The notes beneath the pieces are model-generated. The model was given only the letters and a program-made list of their open reading frames with translations. It searched no databases and had not been told where the DNA came from. Of a stretch of DNA of 7,252 bases, positions 5,166-7,252 are shown in pieces. The stretch's first letter is position 1; the number at the start of each line of letters is the position of its first letter. Origin of the DNA: JBHHZI01 sp046757965 (lineage in GTDB: Bacteria; Acidobacteriota; Polarisedimenticolia; SMYD01); assembly GCA_046757965.1 (NCBI GenBank), contig JBHHZI010000154.1, positions 1-7,252 on the forward strand. Direction: 5' to 3'. The position numbers and the translations under genes are program-made.

Positions 5166-6032
5166 ATGACCTGGCATCAGCGCGCGGTCCTGCTTTCTCT
5201 TGCCCTCACGGCGGCGCTCGCCCTCGCCCCGGCCACGGCGCAGACGGCCGGCCAGCAGGCAACGAGCCCACCCGCCGGTCCGGCGCCCGCCGTGGTGCTC
5301 GTCGGGACGGATTACCCGCAATACAAGGAGGTCGTCGGCCACCTGTCGCTCCTCGGCGGGCACGACGCGAAGGTGATGAGCGATGTGGCGCCGGAGTACA
5401 GGCGCCTGTCCCTGGCGGACATCGAGACCACCCCCTTTCTTCCGGAAGGGTTCTCCATCGATCAGACCGTGTCCACGGGAGTGGACCTGCCCGTGAATCT
5501 CAACTTCGTTGTCGATGACGAGGGTCGCGGCGCCTGTTTCAACCCGGAAGTGCCTTACTGCACCGGCTTCGAGCTGCTGAACCGATGGCTCGAGAGCGCC
5601 GGCCTGACCATCGACAGCGAGGCCAAGGCGGGCAAGCTCGCACGATTCGTCGTGGGACTGGGTCTGTCGACGGTGCACCACCCGAGAGATTTTCTCTTCT
5701 TCCGGATCTCCCAGCCGTTCGGAGTCGAGAACTACCAGTACTTCGACAGCATCGATGCGCTCTATGACAAGAGCCGGGCCGCGTACCGGACCGAGGCAAA
5801 ACAGAAGGAATTCGAGGCCATGTCCGCGAAGTACCGCGACGTCATCCACCCACCGACGATGTTGGCGACCGACGACGGGTTTCTCTTCGAGGCCTTCACC
5901 TACAAGATCATGCGATCGGCTGGAGACCTGCGCCAGTGGCGCATCATGGTCCATCGGGACGGCACGGTCCAGGTCGACCTGCAGACTCTCGAGACGGGAA
6001 TCGGTGAACTGTACTGGTCCTGGGCGCCCTGA
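5166..6032 (+). CDS. unrecognised exported protein, 288 aa
   Basis: No family is recognised. The ATG at 5166 has GGAG (5157-5160) 5 nt upstream, and it begins a classical Sec signal peptide: MTWHQR, a hydrophobic core LLSLALTAALALA, and an APATA|Q cleavage site after residue 25. An upstream in-frame ATG at 5112 would bury the signal peptide and is rejected. After a short Ala/Pro/Gln linker the mature domain (about 43-288) is mixed polar and aromatic, with no further membrane helix. Notable features are a Cys pair at 124 and 132 (GACFNPEVPYC) that could form a disulfide in the periplasm, a YQYFDSIDALYDKSRAAYRTEAKQKEFEAMSAKYRD helical charged region split around 190-225, and a strand-rich C terminus (RQWRIMVHRDGTVQVDLQTL) ending in ELYWSWAP. 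The GWxTD lipoprotein gene begins 7 nt after its stop, so the two are probably co-transcribed and act in the same compartment. Confidence 0.85.
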   Translation: MTWHQRAVLLSLALTAALALAPATAQTAGQQATSPPAGPAPAVVLVGTDYPQYKEVVGHLSLLGGHDAKVMSDVAPEYRRLSLADIETTPFLPEGFSIDQTVSTGVDLPVNLNFVVDDEGRGACFNPEVPYCTGFELLNRWLESAGLTIDSEAKAGKLARFVVGLGLSTVHHPRDFLFFRISQPFGVENYQYFDSIDALYDKSRAAYRTEAKQKEFEAMSAKYRDVIHPPTMLATDDGFLFEAFTYKIMRSAGDLRQWRIMVHRDGTVQVDLQTLETGIGELYWSWAP

Positions 6033-6039
6033 GACACGG

Positions 6040-7252
6040 GTGACATCGCCACGGGGTCGCCGTCCCGCGCTCCCCGGCGTCCGCGCCGGTCTCCTCCTGG
6101 CGCTGCTGATGGCATCGACCGGCTGCCGCATTCTCGCCCGGCCCAATCCCCAGTTGCCACCGGAGATGCGGCCGCCGGAGGGTCCACGGGCGGCCGCCGC
6201 AGAGACGCCGTCCGCGCCGGGGCCCGCGGTGTCGCCCGGGGCCGGCACCGCGCCGTCACCACCCCCTCCCGGCCCGCAGGGAGCCTCGTCGGCCACACCG
6301 GTGCCGGCCGGGAACATCGTTGCGCTGCCGCCCGCCCCGCGGCTCACCGAGGGCAAGTCCGGCCGGCTGTTCATCGAACCGGTGAATCCGCTCCCTCCCG
6401 ACGCCAGCACCCTCACGCCCCTGCCGGACGACCCGGAGTTTCGCCGGGGACTGGCGCACTGGGACCGCGGCCCGGCCCGGTACATCCTGCTGAAGGAAGA
6501 ACAGGACCTGTTCCGCCAGCTGACCACCGACGAGGACCGCCTGTACTTCATCCAGGGGTTCTGGGCCCGCCGCGACCGGGCCAAGGAGACACCGGAGAAC
6601 GAGTACCGCCAGGAGTTCTGGCGTCGTGTCAGTGAGGCCAACCGCCGCTTCATCGATTCCGCGGAACCGGGCTGGAAGAGCGACCGGGGCCGGATCTGGA
6701 TCGTGCTGGGCCCGCCGGATGATGTGGAAAACTACCTCGGACGTCAGATTGGCACCAACGTCATCCGCTGGTTCTACCGGCAGCGCCCCAACCTCTTTCT
6801 GTCGTCGAACTTCATCGTGGCCTTCCGCCGGGACGACAGTGGCGCCTATCAGCTTTCCAACGATCTGCGCGACTTCGACCGGGTCTTCCGGGATCTGGAG
6901 CAGCACATCGGACCCCCGGTCAGCGACCCCCAGTTCCCCCTGGCGTTTCCGACCGAGGGACAGCGCACCATCCGGGTGAACACGACCTCTCGCCTGGCGC
7001 TGTTCCTCGACCTGGGGCAGGCGGCAGCCCCCCCGGAACTGTACCGCCGGATGGGAGAACGCGAGAGCCAGGTCGAGACCCAGGAATCGTTCGGTGCCAT
7101 GGATGTGCGCACGTCGTTCGAGTTTCTCGGGCAGCACGCCGATGGCACCGTGCGCACGGGTGTCGTGGTCGGTGTGCTGAAGGGCTCACTCGTCTCCGAG
7201 ATCGACGAGGACGAGGCGGACTCGAGCCTCACCATCGACATGTCGATCTATG
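6040..7252 (+). CDS. GWxTD domain-containing lipoprotein (3' end cut by window)
   Basis: The frame from GTG 6040 runs open to the window end, giving the first 404 residues. The N terminus has a basic SPRGRR region, a hydrophobic core GLLLALLMA and a lipobox-like ASTGC with Cys29, so a lipid-anchored envelope protein is predicted. Residues about 30-120 are a Pro/Ala/Gly-rich linker. The GWxTD domain follows: YILLKEEQDLF (148-158), FIQGFWARRD (170-179), TPENEYRQEFWRRV, and the signature at 211-227, GWKSDRGRIWIVLGPPD, where Ser214 replaces the usual Thr. The remainder (about 300-404) is probably the start of the beta-rich C-terminal region seen in long family members. The domain's molecular function is unknown to me. 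GTG 6040 is chosen because it gives an intact signal peptide; its ribosome site (GAG at 6031-6033) is weak, as expected if it is translated after the gene 7 nt upstream. Confidence 0.88.
   Translation, partial: MTSPRGRRPALPGVRAGLLLALLMASTGCRILARPNPQLPPEMRPPEGPRAAAAETPSAPGPAVSPGAGTAPSPPPPGPQGASSATPVPAGNIVALPPAPRLTEGKSGRLFIEPVNPLPPDASTLTPLPDDPEFRRGLAHWDRGPARYILLKEEQDLFRQLTTDEDRLYFIQGFWARRDRAKETPENEYRQEFWRRVSEANRRFIDSAEPGWKSDRGRIWIVLGPPDDVENYLGRQIGTNVIRWFYRQRPNLFLSSNFIVAFRRDDSGAYQLSNDLRDFDRVFRDLEQHIGPPVSDPQFPLAFPTEGQRTIRVNTTSRLALFLDLGQAAAPPELYRRMGERESQVETQESFGAMDVRTSFEFLGQHADGTVRTGVVVGVLKGSLVSEIDEDEADSSLTIDMSIY

Noticed and set aside
5148..6653. 501-codon minus-strand frame across the exported-protein and GWxTD genes
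   Set aside because: It is antisense to two genes with signal sequences and a recognised domain, has no family-like motif, and crosses the gene boundary. It is a high-GC shadow.
6256..7137. 293-codon minus-strand frame opposite the GWxTD gene
   Set aside because: The opposite strand contains the clear GWxTD domain; the minus frame has no motif.

Overview
The window is GC-rich DNA (clearly GC-biased third codon positions) from a diderm bacterium. One gene starts with a lipoprotein signal, another with a classical signal peptide, and a third encodes a single-pass protein with a long proline spacer. The 3' gene carries a GWxTD domain, a family I associate with Acidobacteriota, Gemmatimonadota, Bacteroidota and allied, often uncultured lineages. 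A high-GC member of one of these groups is my inference; no rRNA, tRNA or species-diagnostic marker is present. I see no mobile element, CRISPR array or RNA gene.

Layout. 118-516 (+) is an unrecognised 132-residue ORF whose frame is open to the left edge. It converges on bioY (568-1128, -), the substrate-binding subunit of a biotin ECF transporter. Divergent from bioY is 1301-2212 (+), a single-pass membrane protein with a very acidic N-terminal domain, an 11-proline run and a LysM-like C-terminal module. It is followed by 2299-3000 (+), a two-TM protein with a HAMP-like segment and no recognisable output domain. Its end overlaps by 11 nt the convergent 2990-3691 (-), a YggS/PLPBP-family PLP homeostasis protein. 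Divergent from yggS is 3773-5068 (+), a full-length DUF1015 (COG4198) protein. Then come 5166-6032 (+), an unrecognised exported protein, and 7 nt later 6040-7252 (+), a GWxTD-domain lipoprotein cut by the right edge.

How the genes relate. bioY, yggS and the DUF1015 gene are metabolic or vitamin-related housekeeping genes, each apparently in its own unit. 1301-2212 and 2299-3000 form a same-strand envelope pair, each with its own candidate promoter. 5166-6032 and the GWxTD gene look like an operon for two secreted proteins. The most novel material is these four envelope genes. Nothing here amounts to a recognisable defence, toxin or biosynthetic system, and any functional link within the pairs rests only on gene order and architecture.
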